A program made the translations under genes and the position numbers. This document shows positions 38,997 through 47,215 of a stretch of 64,000 bases of DNA, one piece after another (the first letter of the stretch is position 1; each line of letters begins with the position of its first letter). Where the stretch lies: assembly GCF_001042985.1 (NCBI RefSeq), contig NZ_JYKY01000001.1, forward strand, positions 310,001 to 374,000, in the 5' to 3' direction. Origin of the DNA: Pseudomonas lundensis (GTDB lineage: Bacteria; Pseudomonadota; Gammaproteobacteria; Pseudomonadales; Pseudomonadaceae). The notes under the pieces were generated by a model. It was given only the letters and a program-made list of their open reading frames with translations, made no database searches and had not been told where the DNA came from.

Positions 38997-40946
38997 TTAG
39001 CGTTTTGTGACCTGTTCGGGCACAGCCTGCTCGGGTTTCCAACTCAATAACTGCTGTTTGTAGCCATAACTGGCGGTCTGGTAATAGGTGATTGCCCGCT
39101 CAATCAGCGCATCGGTGGCCGGTACGCGGGATTCAACACTGGCGGTCAGTGCCTGGTCGTGGCGACGCAAGCCTTGGCGCGGGCTCAAAATCGCCAGGTC
39201 GTTGCCGTCGAAAAGCCCCAGGTGCTGGTAGTTGCCCACCACCACCCGTGGCGGCAGCGGGTTATCTTGCAGCAGGTTGCGGCCGAAAAACGTGGACTGA
39301 TAATCCATGTTCAACAGGCCGAGCAGGGTCGGCGCCAAGTCGATCTGGCTGGCCAGTTGTGCGCTTTCCCGGGCCTGGATCAGCTTGGGTGCATAGATGA
39401 ACAACGGGATCTGGTAATTGGCGATCGGCAGGTCTTCTTTGCCGGCGCTTCCCGCCGTGTGGTCGGCCACGAAGATGAAGATCGTGTTGTCGAACCACGG
39501 TTTCTTGCGGGCATCGTTCAGGAACTGGCCGATGGCGTAGTCAGTGTATTTCACTGCGCCGTCACGGCCATTCCCCGACTTGATATCGATCCGGTTGTCC
39601 GGGTACGTATAAGGACGGTGGTTTGAGGTGGTCATCAATTGCAACAGAAACGGCCTGTTCTGCGCATAGTCAGCATCGGCCAGTTTCAGGGTTTCGCGGT
39701 ACAGGTCTTCATCGGCCATGCCCCACGCGTTTTTGAAGTGAATGTCAGCTTCGTTCACGCTGCTTTGGTCCACCACGCGGTAGCCGTTACCGCTGAAAAA
39801 CGCATTCATGTTGTCGAAGTAACCACGCCCGCCGTACACAAACACACTGTCGTAGCCGACGGCGTTGAGTTGCTGGCCCAGGCTGGCAAAACCGCTTTCC
39901 CGGCCAATACGTTTGACGATGGAGCGTCCCGGTGTCGGTGGAATGGCCAGCGTAATGGCTTCCAGGCCGCGATCGGTGCGGGTGCCAGTGGCATAAAAGT
40001 TATTGAAATACAGACTTTCTTGGCGCAACCGGTCAAGGTTTGGCGTGAGCTGGCGGTCATCGCCGTTGCTGCCCAGGTACTTGGCGCTCAAGCTTTCGAT
40101 GGTCACCAGCACAATATTGGGCTGGATGGGCGACCCGGGGTTGTCGATCGTGCGGCGGATATCCAGCGGGTCTTTGCCCACAAACGTCGCGTTGGGCTCT
40201 GTCAGCTCGGCGCGCAATTGTTTGGCCACCACCTCAGCGGGGAGGCTGGCGTAGAACTGCGGGTAATCCAGCTCGTTGTTGCGAAAGGCCGCGAAAAATT
40301 GATAAGGCCCGTTGCTTGCCAGTTCGTGCTGGTAGGCATTGCCGCCTTGGCCACGGGGGTTATCTTGATCGAGCAGTTGCGCGCTCAGGCCAGCAAGCAG
40401 CGCCAGACCGGCGAAGCTGGCCACGCGGGTGCGCACCGTGGGCAGTGGCGCATTCATGGCGGCATTGAAGGGTTTGCGCAGAGCAAAGCACAAGGCAATG
40501 GCCGTCGCTGCAATGGCGCTGAGCAAAGCACCTATTGGATAGGACTCCAGCACGTTATTGAGCACTTCATCTGAATACACCAGGTAGTCGACAGCGATGA
40601 AATTGAAGCGCACGCCGAACTCGTCCCAGAACAACCACTCCGCCACGGCCGTGAAGAGCATGGCAAATAAGCTGACACCCAGTAACCCTTGCAGAAACCA
40701 GCCATGCCCCCGTCGACGCCACAGCGCAGGCGGGCACAACAACAGATAAAGGCCCAGAGGCAACGCGGCGTAAGTCAAAAACCCAAGGTCGTAGACCAGG
40801 CCAACGCCCACTACCGGCAGCCATTGGTGTCCCGCTTCCCCCCAATGGGTGACCAGCAACAGGCCTCGGGTCATGAGAAAGGTTGCCAGCCAACAGCCTG
40901 TCAACAGAAGGAGATAGCGCATTGGCGCGGTGTGCAGCAGACGCAT
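38997..40946 (-). CDS. LTA-synthase-type sulfatase / phosphoglycerol transferase family membrane protein
   Basis: I use the ATG at 40946 (649 residues). The N-terminal third has about five membrane helices. The periplasmic C-terminal domain is of the alkaline-phosphatase superfamily, LTA synthase type: NIVLVTIESLSAKYLG (metal Glu), the nucleophile Thr in ATGTRTDRGLEAI, and metal ligands in FIFVADHTAGSAGKEDLP. Members move phosphoglycerol or phosphoethanolamine onto envelope glycans or lipids, which would suit an envelope role. The acceptor here is unknown. A ColR-like box lies 72 bases upstream, and colRS is divergent. Confidence 0.82.
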   Translation of the reverse strand: MRLLHTAPMRYLLLLTGCWLATFLMTRGLLLVTHWGEAGHQWLPVVGVGLVYDLGFLTYAALPLGLYLLLCPPALWRRRGHGWFLQGLLGVSLFAMLFTAVAEWLFWDEFGVRFNFIAVDYLVYSDEVLNNVLESYPIGALLSAIAATAIALCFALRKPFNAAMNAPLPTVRTRVASFAGLALLAGLSAQLLDQDNPRGQGGNAYQHELASNGPYQFFAAFRNNELDYPQFYASLPAEVVAKQLRAELTEPNATFVGKDPLDIRRTIDNPGSPIQPNIVLVTIESLSAKYLGSNGDDRQLTPNLDRLRQESLYFNNFYATGTRTDRGLEAITLAIPPTPGRSIVKRIGRESGFASLGQQLNAVGYDSVFVYGGRGYFDNMNAFFSGNGYRVVDQSSVNEADIHFKNAWGMADEDLYRETLKLADADYAQNRPFLLQLMTTSNHRPYTYPDNRIDIKSGNGRDGAVKYTDYAIGQFLNDARKKPWFDNTIFIFVADHTAGSAGKEDLPIANYQIPLFIYAPKLIQARESAQLASQIDLAPTLLGLLNMDYQSTFFGRNLLQDNPLPPRVVVGNYQHLGLFDGNDLAILSPRQGLRRHDQALTASVESRVPATDALIERAITYYQTASYGYKQQLLSWKPEQAVPEQVTKR

Positions 40947-41017
40947 GGTTGTTTTTCCGTAAACCCGTGGGGTGCGCAAGTCTGCTGAGGGAGCTGTCGG
41001 CCACTTGTGAATCGCAG

Positions 41018-41033
41018 GTGAAAAAAATGTTAA
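41018..41033 (-). promoter_or_regulatory. ColR-binding-site-like motif upstream of the sulfatase gene
   Basis: On the minus strand it reads TTAACATTTTTTTCAC. It fits at every fixed position the ColR consensus that I remember from P. putida work (YYNA(C/G)NNYTTTTTCAC). It points toward the sulfatase start 72 bases away. The consensus is from memory and should be checked. Confidence 0.6.
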
Positions 41034-41149
41034 GCCTTGATGACACTCAACTAAATAGCCGGAACGCCTTGTGGCGCTGGCCCTGCGGCGTGGTTCGCAC
41101 TAAGCTGCGCGGGCCAAGACGGCCGTAACTGCGTACGGAGAAAGTGCCC

Positions 41150-41833
41150 ATGCGAATTCTATTGGTTGAAGACAACCGCGATATCCTCGCCAATCTGGCT
41201 GATTACCTGGGGCTTAAAGGCTATACCGTGGATTGCGCGCAAGACGGTTTGTCAGGCTTGCATCTGGCAGCCACCGAGCATTACGACCTGATCGTGCTCG
41301 ACATCATGTTGCCCGGCATTGATGGCTACACCTTGTGCAAACGCCTGCGTGAAGATGCGCGTCGCGATACGCCGGTCATCATGCTCACCGCGCGGGATCA
41401 ATTGGACGACCGTTTGCAGGGGTTCAAATCAGGGGCCGATGACTACCTGCTCAAGCCGTTCGCCTTGTCGGAACTCGCGGCCCGCATCGAAGCCGTGCTG
41501 CGCCGTGCCCAGGGCGGCGGGCGTCGCGAGTTGCAAGTGGCGGATCTGAAATACGACCTCGACACCCTTGAGGTCACGCGCCAGGGCCGCCTGCTCAAGC
41601 TCAACCCGGTGGGCCTCAAGCTGCTGGCGGTGCTGATGCAAAAAAGCCCTCACGTGTTGCGCCGTGAAGTGCTGGAAGAAGCCTTGTGGGGCGATGACTG
41701 CCCCGACAGCGACAGCCTGCGCAGCCACGTTCATCAATTGCGTCAAGTGATCGACAAACCGTTCGACAAGCCGCTGCTGCAAACCGTGCATGGCGTGGGC
41801 TATCGCCTCGCCGAGGCACGCGATGGAGTTTAA
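41150..41833 (+). CDS. colR: OmpR-type response regulator ColR
   Basis: The ATG at 41150 is nine bases after GGAG; a GTG six bases earlier is too close to it. The 227-residue protein has a receiver domain (acidic VEDN near residue 6-9, phospho-Asp51 in LIVLDIMLPG, Lys in YLLKPF) and an OmpR winged helix. The closeness to ColR of Pseudomonas is evident along its length. In P. putida ColRS responds to high zinc and other metals and maintains membrane integrity. The stop overlaps the colS start. Confidence 0.93.
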   Translation: MRILLVEDNRDILANLADYLGLKGYTVDCAQDGLSGLHLAATEHYDLIVLDIMLPGIDGYTLCKRLREDARRDTPVIMLTARDQLDDRLQGFKSGADDYLLKPFALSELAARIEAVLRRAQGGGRRELQVADLKYDLDTLEVTRQGRLLKLNPVGLKLLAVLMQKSPHVLRREVLEEALWGDDCPDSDSLRSHVHQLRQVIDKPFDKPLLQTVHGVGYRLAEARDGV

Positions 41834-43100
41834 GCAAAGCCTCGCCCAGCGGATCATCATTGCGTTTGCGCTGATGAGCGCGCTGGTCGCGGGGACGTTC
41901 GCCATGGGCATCGTGGCCACCGTGCACCTGGTGGAAGAGAAGCTCATTTCGGCGGGCCTGGGCGGCGACTTGCAGCGTCTGCTGCTGATGGACAATGTGG
42001 CGGACTGGAACCACCGTCCCGAGCCGGATCAGCTGTTTTATTACAGTGGCGGGCGCGGCGATTTCGCCTTGCCCAAGGATTTGCGACATCTGGAGCCGGG
42101 CTTCCACGAAGTATTTCGCGATCAGCTGTCGTATCACGCCATGGTGGAAGTGGTGGACGGGCGTCGCTACGTATTGCTGCAAGACCAGAGTGATTTCGAA
42201 GAGCGCGAACGGGTGCTGTTTGCCGTAGTGCTGGTGGGCTTTGTACTGGCGCTGGCGCTGGCTGTGTTTCTGGGGTGGGTGCTGGCACGCCGGGTGATGG
42301 CTCCCGTGGTCAGGCTGGCGCGGCAAGTTCGTCACCGCGACCAGCTCCTTGGGCTGGCGCCGCCGCTGGCGCCCGATTATGCCGCTGACGAAGTGGGTGA
42401 ACTGGCCGTGGCTTTTGACGCCACCCTGGGCCGGTTGCGGGCTACCCTCACGCGTGAACGCCTGTTTACCAGTGACGTCAGCCATGAATTGCGTACGCCC
42501 TTGATGGTACTGGCCAGTTCCTGCGAGCTGTTGCTCGAAAGCCCGGCCCTGGATCAGCGCAGTCGTTCGCAGGTTGAGCGGATTTCCCGCGCGTGTGAAG
42601 AAATGCGTGAACTGGTGCAGACCTTCCTGATGCTGGCGCGTGCGCAGCATGAGGACGCCAGCATGTCGCCCAAGGTCAACCTCTCGACAGTGGCTGAAGG
42701 CCTCATCAGCTTATGGCGCGGGCCTATCGAAGCCAAAGGGCTGGAACTGATCTATCAGCCGGGCGACCCTCTGGATACGCTCTACAACGCGACTTTTCTG
42801 CATGCAGTGATGGGCAACTTGCTGCGTAATGCCTTGCATTACACCGACACCGGTTTCATCCGACTGACCCTCGAACCGACCGGTTTTGTGGTGGAAGACA
42901 GCGGCGTAGGGATCCCGGAAGAGAAACGTCAGGCGATGTTCCAGCCCTTCGTGCGCGGCAGCGAAAAACGCGGAGAAGGGCTTGGGCTGGGGTTGTCGCT
43001 GGTGCAGCGAATCTGTGACAGCCAGGGCTGGCGCGTGACGCTCACCACCATGGAGCCCAATGGCTGCCGATTCCGCGTTGAACTCAACCCTTCGGATTGA
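41823..43100 (+). CDS. colS: Sensor histidine kinase ColS
   Basis: The ATG at 41823 overlaps colR by 11 bases, so the two are cotranslated; the protein has 425 residues. Layout: membrane helix near 14-36, a short periplasmic sensor region, a second helix (VVLVGFVLALALAVFLGWVLA, about 140-160), HAMP-type linker, phospho-acceptor His in FTSDVSHELRTPL, and the ATPase with GSEKRGEGLGLGLSLVQRI. Its ligands in P. putida are metal ions, possibly through periplasmic acidic residues. The last codons form part of a terminator stem. Confidence 0.92.
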   Translation: MEFKQSLAQRIIIAFALMSALVAGTFAMGIVATVHLVEEKLISAGLGGDLQRLLLMDNVADWNHRPEPDQLFYYSGGRGDFALPKDLRHLEPGFHEVFRDQLSYHAMVEVVDGRRYVLLQDQSDFEERERVLFAVVLVGFVLALALAVFLGWVLARRVMAPVVRLARQVRHRDQLLGLAPPLAPDYAADEVGELAVAFDATLGRLRATLTRERLFTSDVSHELRTPLMVLASSCELLLESPALDQRSRSQVERISRACEEMRELVQTFLMLARAQHEDASMSPKVNLSTVAEGLISLWRGPIEAKGLELIYQPGDPLDTLYNATFLHAVMGNLLRNALHYTDTGFIRLTLEPTGFVVEDSGVGIPEEKRQAMFQPFVRGSEKRGEGLGLGLSLVQRICDSQGWRVTLTTMEPNGCRFRVELNPSD

Positions 43101-43109
43101 GTTTTTTTT
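43081..43109 (+). terminator. Terminator formed by the colS 3' end
   Basis: AACTCAA (43081-43087) pairs with TTGAGTT (43097-43103) and is followed by a run of T through 43109. The stop codon TGA at 43098-43100 is inside the stem. Confidence 0.7.
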
Positions 43110-43142
43110 GCGACGGCTTGCGCCCTGCAGGCTGTCGCAAAA
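43106..43142. terminator. Second, symmetrical hairpin after colS
   Basis: TTTTGCGAC ... GTCGCAAAA, with a 19-base spacer that also pairs in part. It directly follows the T run of the first terminator and could act on either strand. Confidence 0.45.
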
Positions 43143-43219
43143 CTAGAGCTTTTAGTCGATAAGTGGCCCTGCGCCACTATTTCTAGCCTGTAAAACCTTG
43201 CAACTCTTGCGGGGTTTAC

Positions 43220-43235
43220 AACACGTTTTTTTCAC
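43220..43235 (+). promoter_or_regulatory. ColR-binding-site-like motif upstream of the methyltransferase gene
   Basis: AACACGTTTTTTTCAC matches the remembered ColR consensus in the A(C/G)NNYTTTTTCAC part; the first two positions (A, A for T or C) do not fit. It is 68 bases upstream of the methyltransferase ATG. Confidence 0.45.
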
Positions 43236-43302
43236 TCGTTGATGACCTGAAGCTCACAGCCGCCTGATTAAGGTGATGGCTACACGCTTCAGGAGAGCCA
43301 TC

Positions 43303-43983
43303 ATGAGCCCCGCCATCAAACTCAAATTTTCTGAAAAGTACGATCAGCAACACGCCTCGAATTATCTGCTGAAGCACCAGAACGGTTTGGCACGGCGCTT
43401 GTCCCATGCCCGGGACGAACAATTGGCCCGCCATGCCCTGGCGTTGGCCGGTGATCCTGGAGTGGTGCTGGATTTGCCCTGCGGCGCGGGGCGTTTTTGG
43501 CCGTTGCTGGCGCAAAGACATAATCGTGAAATCATTGGCGCGGACAATTCAGCGTCTATGCTGGATGTGGCTTCAAAGGCGCAACCCGACGAAGTGGTCA
43601 AACGGGTACGCCGTTTGCAGACATCTGCTTTCGATATCGACCTGCCCGATAACGCGGTTGACAGTATTTTTTGCATGCGCCTGCTCCACCATATCGGTGA
43701 TGCCCGTCATCGGATGGCTCTATTGCGTGAGTTTCATCGTGTCAGCCGCGACAGTGTGATTATTTCTCTGTGGGTCGATGGCAATTTCAAGGCGTGGAAA
43801 CGCAAGCGCCTTGAACGTCGACGCGGTGCCTCACCTGTGCAGGAGGGTTACCAAAATAGATTTGTGTTACCTGTTGTTACAGTTGAGGACGAGTTCAGGA
43901 AGGCTGGTTTCACCATTCAGAAGCATCTGGATTTTATTCCGCTGTACGCGATGTGGCGGGTTTACGTATTACGCAAGAGATAG
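43303..43983 (+). CDS. Class I SAM-dependent methyltransferase
   Basis: The ATG at 43303 follows AGGAGA at six bases and gives 226 residues. Motif I is VVLDLPCGAGRFWPLL near residues 54-69, and an acidic residue follows beta-strand 2 (IIGADNSASML); later motifs include RLLHHIGD. The target is unknown. Gene order (colRS, methyltransferase, inaA) is that of PA4379-PA4378 and the P. putida colRS region, where it may modify lipopolysaccharide or another envelope molecule. Confidence 0.85.
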   Translation: MSPAIKLKFSEKYDQQHASNYLLKHQNGLARRLSHARDEQLARHALALAGDPGVVLDLPCGAGRFWPLLAQRHNREIIGADNSASMLDVASKAQPDEVVKRVRRLQTSAFDIDLPDNAVDSIFCMRLLHHIGDARHRMALLREFHRVSRDSVIISLWVDGNFKAWKRKRLERRRGASPVQEGYQNRFVLPVVTVEDEFRKAGFTIQKHLDFIPLYAMWRVYVLRKR

Positions 43984-43986
43984 CTC

Positions 43987-44700
43987 ATGACCGTTTTTTT
44001 TGTACAGCAACCCCCGATGTCCACTGAAGATTGCTTTGAACATTACTGGCGCCAGGAAGGTGAATGGGTTGAAGAACCCAACCGGCGGCGGGGCGGGGAG
44101 AGTGGCGTACAAAGGATTCATGAAGATGGCAAGTTGCTCTATGCCAAGCGTCAAGTGGGTCATATTTACCGCAGCTGGCGCTACCCACAGGGGCGCCCGA
44201 CGGTGCTGCGCGAACGAGATGCCCTGCTCGGGTTGAGCGAACTGAAGGTGAACGTGCCGGAGTTGGTGTTTTGCGGCGCCAAACAGGCGCAAGACAAACA
44301 ATGGCGTGCCTTGTTGGTCACATCGGCGCTGAACGGTTATATCGAAATTCAAGACTGGTACGCCGCCGGCGGTCGCGAGCAGTACGGCGAAGCGGTGCAC
44401 GACCGGGTGCTTCAAGCCGTGGCACAGAACCTGGCGCGCATGCACTTGGGGCGCTGGCAGCACGGATGCCTTTATATCAAACACGTTTTTGTGCGGGTCA
44501 CGGGCACAGAACAGGCCGTACAGGTCGATGCCGCGCTGCTGGATCTGGAGAAATGCAGGCAACGTCTGACGCCGTATAAAGCGGCTTCGCACGATCTGAA
44601 ACAGTTACGACGCCATTCGTCGTGGAGCGATACCGACTGGCGCAAACTCATCTACTTTTACGAAACGGTGTTTGGCAGCGCCATCAAAGGTTTACGGTGA
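43987..44700 (+). CDS. inaA: Lipopolysaccharide kinase InaA-type protein
   Basis: The 237-residue protein belongs to the InaA/WapQ/Kdo-kinase-like family of small protein-kinase-fold enzymes that phosphorylate sugars of the lipopolysaccharide core. The middle contains VAQNLARMHLGRWQHGCLYIKHVFVRVTG (catalytic HxxxxxDLxxxH-type loop, here HGCLYIKHVF), and later ALLDLEKCRQRLT with the metal-binding Asp. The catalytic Asp of the usual HxD is not obvious (HGCLY), so phosphorylation needs a test. It begins three bases after the methyltransferase stop. Confidence 0.82.
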   Translation: MTVFFVQQPPMSTEDCFEHYWRQEGEWVEEPNRRRGGESGVQRIHEDGKLLYAKRQVGHIYRSWRYPQGRPTVLRERDALLGLSELKVNVPELVFCGAKQAQDKQWRALLVTSALNGYIEIQDWYAAGGREQYGEAVHDRVLQAVAQNLARMHLGRWQHGCLYIKHVFVRVTGTEQAVQVDAALLDLEKCRQRLTPYKAASHDLKQLRRHSSWSDTDWRKLIYFYETVFGSAIKGLR

Positions 44701-44927
44701 TGAAGCGAGAAATTGCACGAGGTTTGTTTTTGCTGGCTGCACTGGCCATTGCGTCAGTGGCGCTGGCCGCCTGGGAGCAACCCAAGCCACAGGTATTGAG
44801 CGCCACCCTCAGTGGCAATCACTGCCCGTTGCCGAGGGTGGCCAAGGTTGAGAGCGTGGCCAAGCCCGATCACGACTTGCTGCTGTTCATGTTCGGTATG
44901 TCCCAGGGGTTACGTCCACAGAGTTGA
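44700..44927 (+). CDS. Small exported protein in the inaA operon
   Basis: The ATG at 44700 shares a base with the inaA stop (TGATG), so the gene is translationally coupled. It encodes 75 residues, starting with a signal peptide (MKREIARGLFLLAALAIASVALA, cleavage after ALA) and a mature part of about 52 residues with one Cys (SGNHCPLP). It corresponds to PA4377 in position. No function is known. Confidence 0.7.
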   Translation: MKREIARGLFLLAALAIASVALAAWEQPKPQVLSATLSGNHCPLPRVAKVESVAKPDHDLLLFMFGMSQGLRPQS

Positions 44928-45012
44928 AAACATGTCAGAGGCGTTCTATAGCAGTCGCCGGACCGACCCCCGGCGACGCGCTCCCACGGCAATTGCTAAT
45001 CCGGCGTCTGCT

Positions 45013-46110
45013 TTACATCACGTGTAAATGGTTGTCCCAAAGCCCGGCTGGCAGATCCAGAGGTTGGGCAGTCAATTGCGGTTGTCGGCAATCATAGAAC
45101 CGGCACCGGCCTTGCCCCGAGGTCACCACAAAACCGTCCTTCACCGCCGCTACACCCGCGCAATCCGCTAATGGCGCATCCAGGCGCACCGCGCCGCTGT
45201 CCAGATCCCAGACAAAAAACCGATTGCCCCTCGGCGCCGTCAATGCCACCAGCCGCAGATCACTGTGCACCGCGACGCTGGCCGTGTAATGGCCCATGGC
45301 GCGCAGCTGTTGTTCAGCCACAGGGAAAGGCTCGAAAGGCTGGCCCGGCCGTTTGATCGCCAATAACTCCGACAACTCGTGGGCATCGCCCATGAACTGC
45401 TGGCAGGCCACCACGGTGCCATCGCTGGCAATGCCCAAGTGCCGCACACTGTTCATCTGCTGGCTCAAGGTCTCTTTGCTCAGCAGGGTGCCGTCGCGTT
45501 GCATCAGTACCAGGCTGGGCTCCATGGCGTTGAGGTTCATCTCGACGCGGCTTTCGGCTTCGGTGCGAATGCCGCCGTTGGCCACCACCAGGGTTTCACC
45601 GTCCGGCATCCACGACACTTGGTGCGGGCCGACGCCATGGGTCGGGATCTCTCCACTGTGAATCAGGCGATCGCCTTCAAAGCGGTAAACCCCTAACAAT
45701 CCGCGGCCCGGATCGGTCGTGTCGTTTTCAGTGGCGTAGAGCCATTCGCCGTCCTTGTGAATCACGGCATGGCCATAAAAGTGACGATTGGGCAGCGACG
45801 TGAGGGTTTGCAGCAACGCCCCGTCCGTGAGGCTGATGAGGTAGCTTTCGGTGCCTGGACGTCGGGCCACGAACAGCGCAATGGGCTGCGTCGGGTGGTT
45901 GATGATGTCGTGGCAGCGTTGCTTGACCTGGGTACTGAACACCTGGGTGCCGTCGAGCGTGTAGCCGACGGCGAAGTGATTGCCGTCGACGTCGTCACGG
46001 GCACTGAGCAACAGCGGGCTTTGGCCCTTCTGTTTGAACAGCGACCAGCCGCCCAGCGTGACGGCGCTGAGCAGTAAACCGCCAAGTTTCAAAGCTTGCC
46101 TGCGGATCAT
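45013..46110 (-). CDS. DUF1513 beta-propeller-like exported protein
   Basis: I use the ATG at 46110, eight bases after AAGGAAGG; one 15 bases upstream overlaps the imelysin stop. The 365-residue protein has an RR-type signal (MIRRQALKLGGLLLSAVTLGG), which suggests Tat export. The body has repeated GxxLY/GxYRF and VSWMPDGETLVVANGG segments, typical of WD- or NHL-type blade repeats, and the family (DUF1513) is found next to imelysin genes. It is the last gene of the cluster here (di-haem protein, imelysin, DUF1513), like PA4371-PA4373. Confidence 0.82.
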   Translation of the reverse strand: MIRRQALKLGGLLLSAVTLGGWSLFKQKGQSPLLLSARDDVDGNHFAVGYTLDGTQVFSTQVKQRCHDIINHPTQPIALFVARRPGTESYLISLTDGALLQTLTSLPNRHFYGHAVIHKDGEWLYATENDTTDPGRGLLGVYRFEGDRLIHSGEIPTHGVGPHQVSWMPDGETLVVANGGIRTEAESRVEMNLNAMEPSLVLMQRDGTLLSKETLSQQMNSVRHLGIASDGTVVACQQFMGDAHELSELLAIKRPGQPFEPFPVAEQQLRAMGHYTASVAVHSDLRLVALTAPRGNRFFVWDLDSGAVRLDAPLADCAGVAAVKDGFVVTSGQGRCRFYDCRQPQLTAQPLDLPAGLWDNHLHVM

Positions 46111-46124
46111 CGAACCTTCCTTCA

Positions 46125-47189
46125 TTAATCGCCGTCGTTGGCGTTAAAGCCCAACTGGATGCCCAACGCTTTGGCCAGCTCGCCTTCGTGCAGGCGGTGA
46201 ACCACGTTCAGGCTGTCGTAGATCGCATCCAGTTGAGCGCGGCCGGCGTCGTCAGCCAGCAGCTCATTGAGCGACCGGGTGTTGTCATTGAACAGTTTGA
46301 GCGAAGCGTCGTATGCCGCATCGATCTTGTCAGCCAGCGGTTTTTGATCGGCAGGCAGCAGGCCGCGCAGGCCCTTGTTGTCGACACCGACCCACACCGT
46401 CCGGGCAGCGGCGAGGCTGGCGGCCAGGCTTTTGAGCGACGACTCGCTGCGCCATGCGTCAGCCTGGAAGGGCTGCGGGATGCCTTTGCTCTGGCGGCCC
46501 ATCGGCGTGCCGAGTTTTTTCTTCAGGGTGTCCAGTGCAGTGACCTGAACCCGCAGCAAGTCAGCGATGGCTTCGTGGGAGTCGGCATAGCGCTGGTTCG
46601 GGAACTTGGTCATTTGCGCCAGCATGCCGTCGGTGCTGTTCCAGCTCGCCAGAATGTCTTCGGCCAGTTGCTTCTGACGTTCGCCAATGGCGCTCAGCAG
46701 CGGGCAGTAACGGGCTTTGGTGGCCTCGTCAGCGAGGTCGATTTTGCTGTCGAACAGGATGTACTCATAAGCAGACAACCCCTGGACCACGACGCTCGAT
46801 TTGGCCAGTGCGGCGGCATCAATTTGCGGTTGGGCGATGACCAGTTGCTCGACCTGACGGCCGACCAGATTTTTTTTGTCCGGCCAGAACTGGACTTGCC
46901 ACGAACGGTTGCCTTCAGCCAGTGGCCCGATCAGCAAGGGTTGCAGTTCGGCCCAGGCTTTCTGTGCGTGCAGGTAATCGGCCCGCGCGGTGTCGAGCGT
47001 TTCCTTGCCCTGGCAATAGGCCAATGCACTGACGGCCAGTTGACGGTCGGCGTCTACCCAGCGGCTGTAGGTGGGCAGGATTACCTGTTTGGCGATCGCA
47101 GCCGAGGTAACCGCTTGCGGGTCCTGGGGGGCGCACGCGCCCAGGGCTAGCGCGGCAAGGCTGGTGAACAACAACTTGGGTCGAAACAT
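46125..47189 (-). CDS. Imelysin family lipoprotein with altered motif
   Basis: I use the ATG at 47189, which begins a lipoprotein signal (LFTSLAALALGAC, Cys19); upstream in-frame codons add an unlikely 41-residue leader. The 354-residue protein has the four-helix imelysin fold (PQAVTSAAIAKQVILPTYSRWVDADRQLAV). The family GxHxxE signature reads GLSAYE (137-142), with Ser in place of His. Imelysins bind iron or other ligands in the periplasm. It matches PA4372 in position. Its start lies close behind the di-haem gene and its stop overlaps the DUF1513 region. Confidence 0.85.
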   Translation of the reverse strand: MFRPKLLFTSLAALALGACAPQDPQAVTSAAIAKQVILPTYSRWVDADRQLAVSALAYCQGKETLDTARADYLHAQKAWAELQPLLIGPLAEGNRSWQVQFWPDKKNLVGRQVEQLVIAQPQIDAAALAKSSVVVQGLSAYEYILFDSKIDLADEATKARYCPLLSAIGERQKQLAEDILASWNSTDGMLAQMTKFPNQRYADSHEAIADLLRVQVTALDTLKKKLGTPMGRQSKGIPQPFQADAWRSESSLKSLAASLAAARTVWVGVDNKGLRGLLPADQKPLADKIDAAYDASLKLFNDNTRSLNELLADDAGRAQLDAIYDSLNVVHRLHEGELAKALGIQLGFNANDGD

Positions 47190-47215
47190 GTCGGGGTCCC
47201 CGATCGTGTAGGCGT

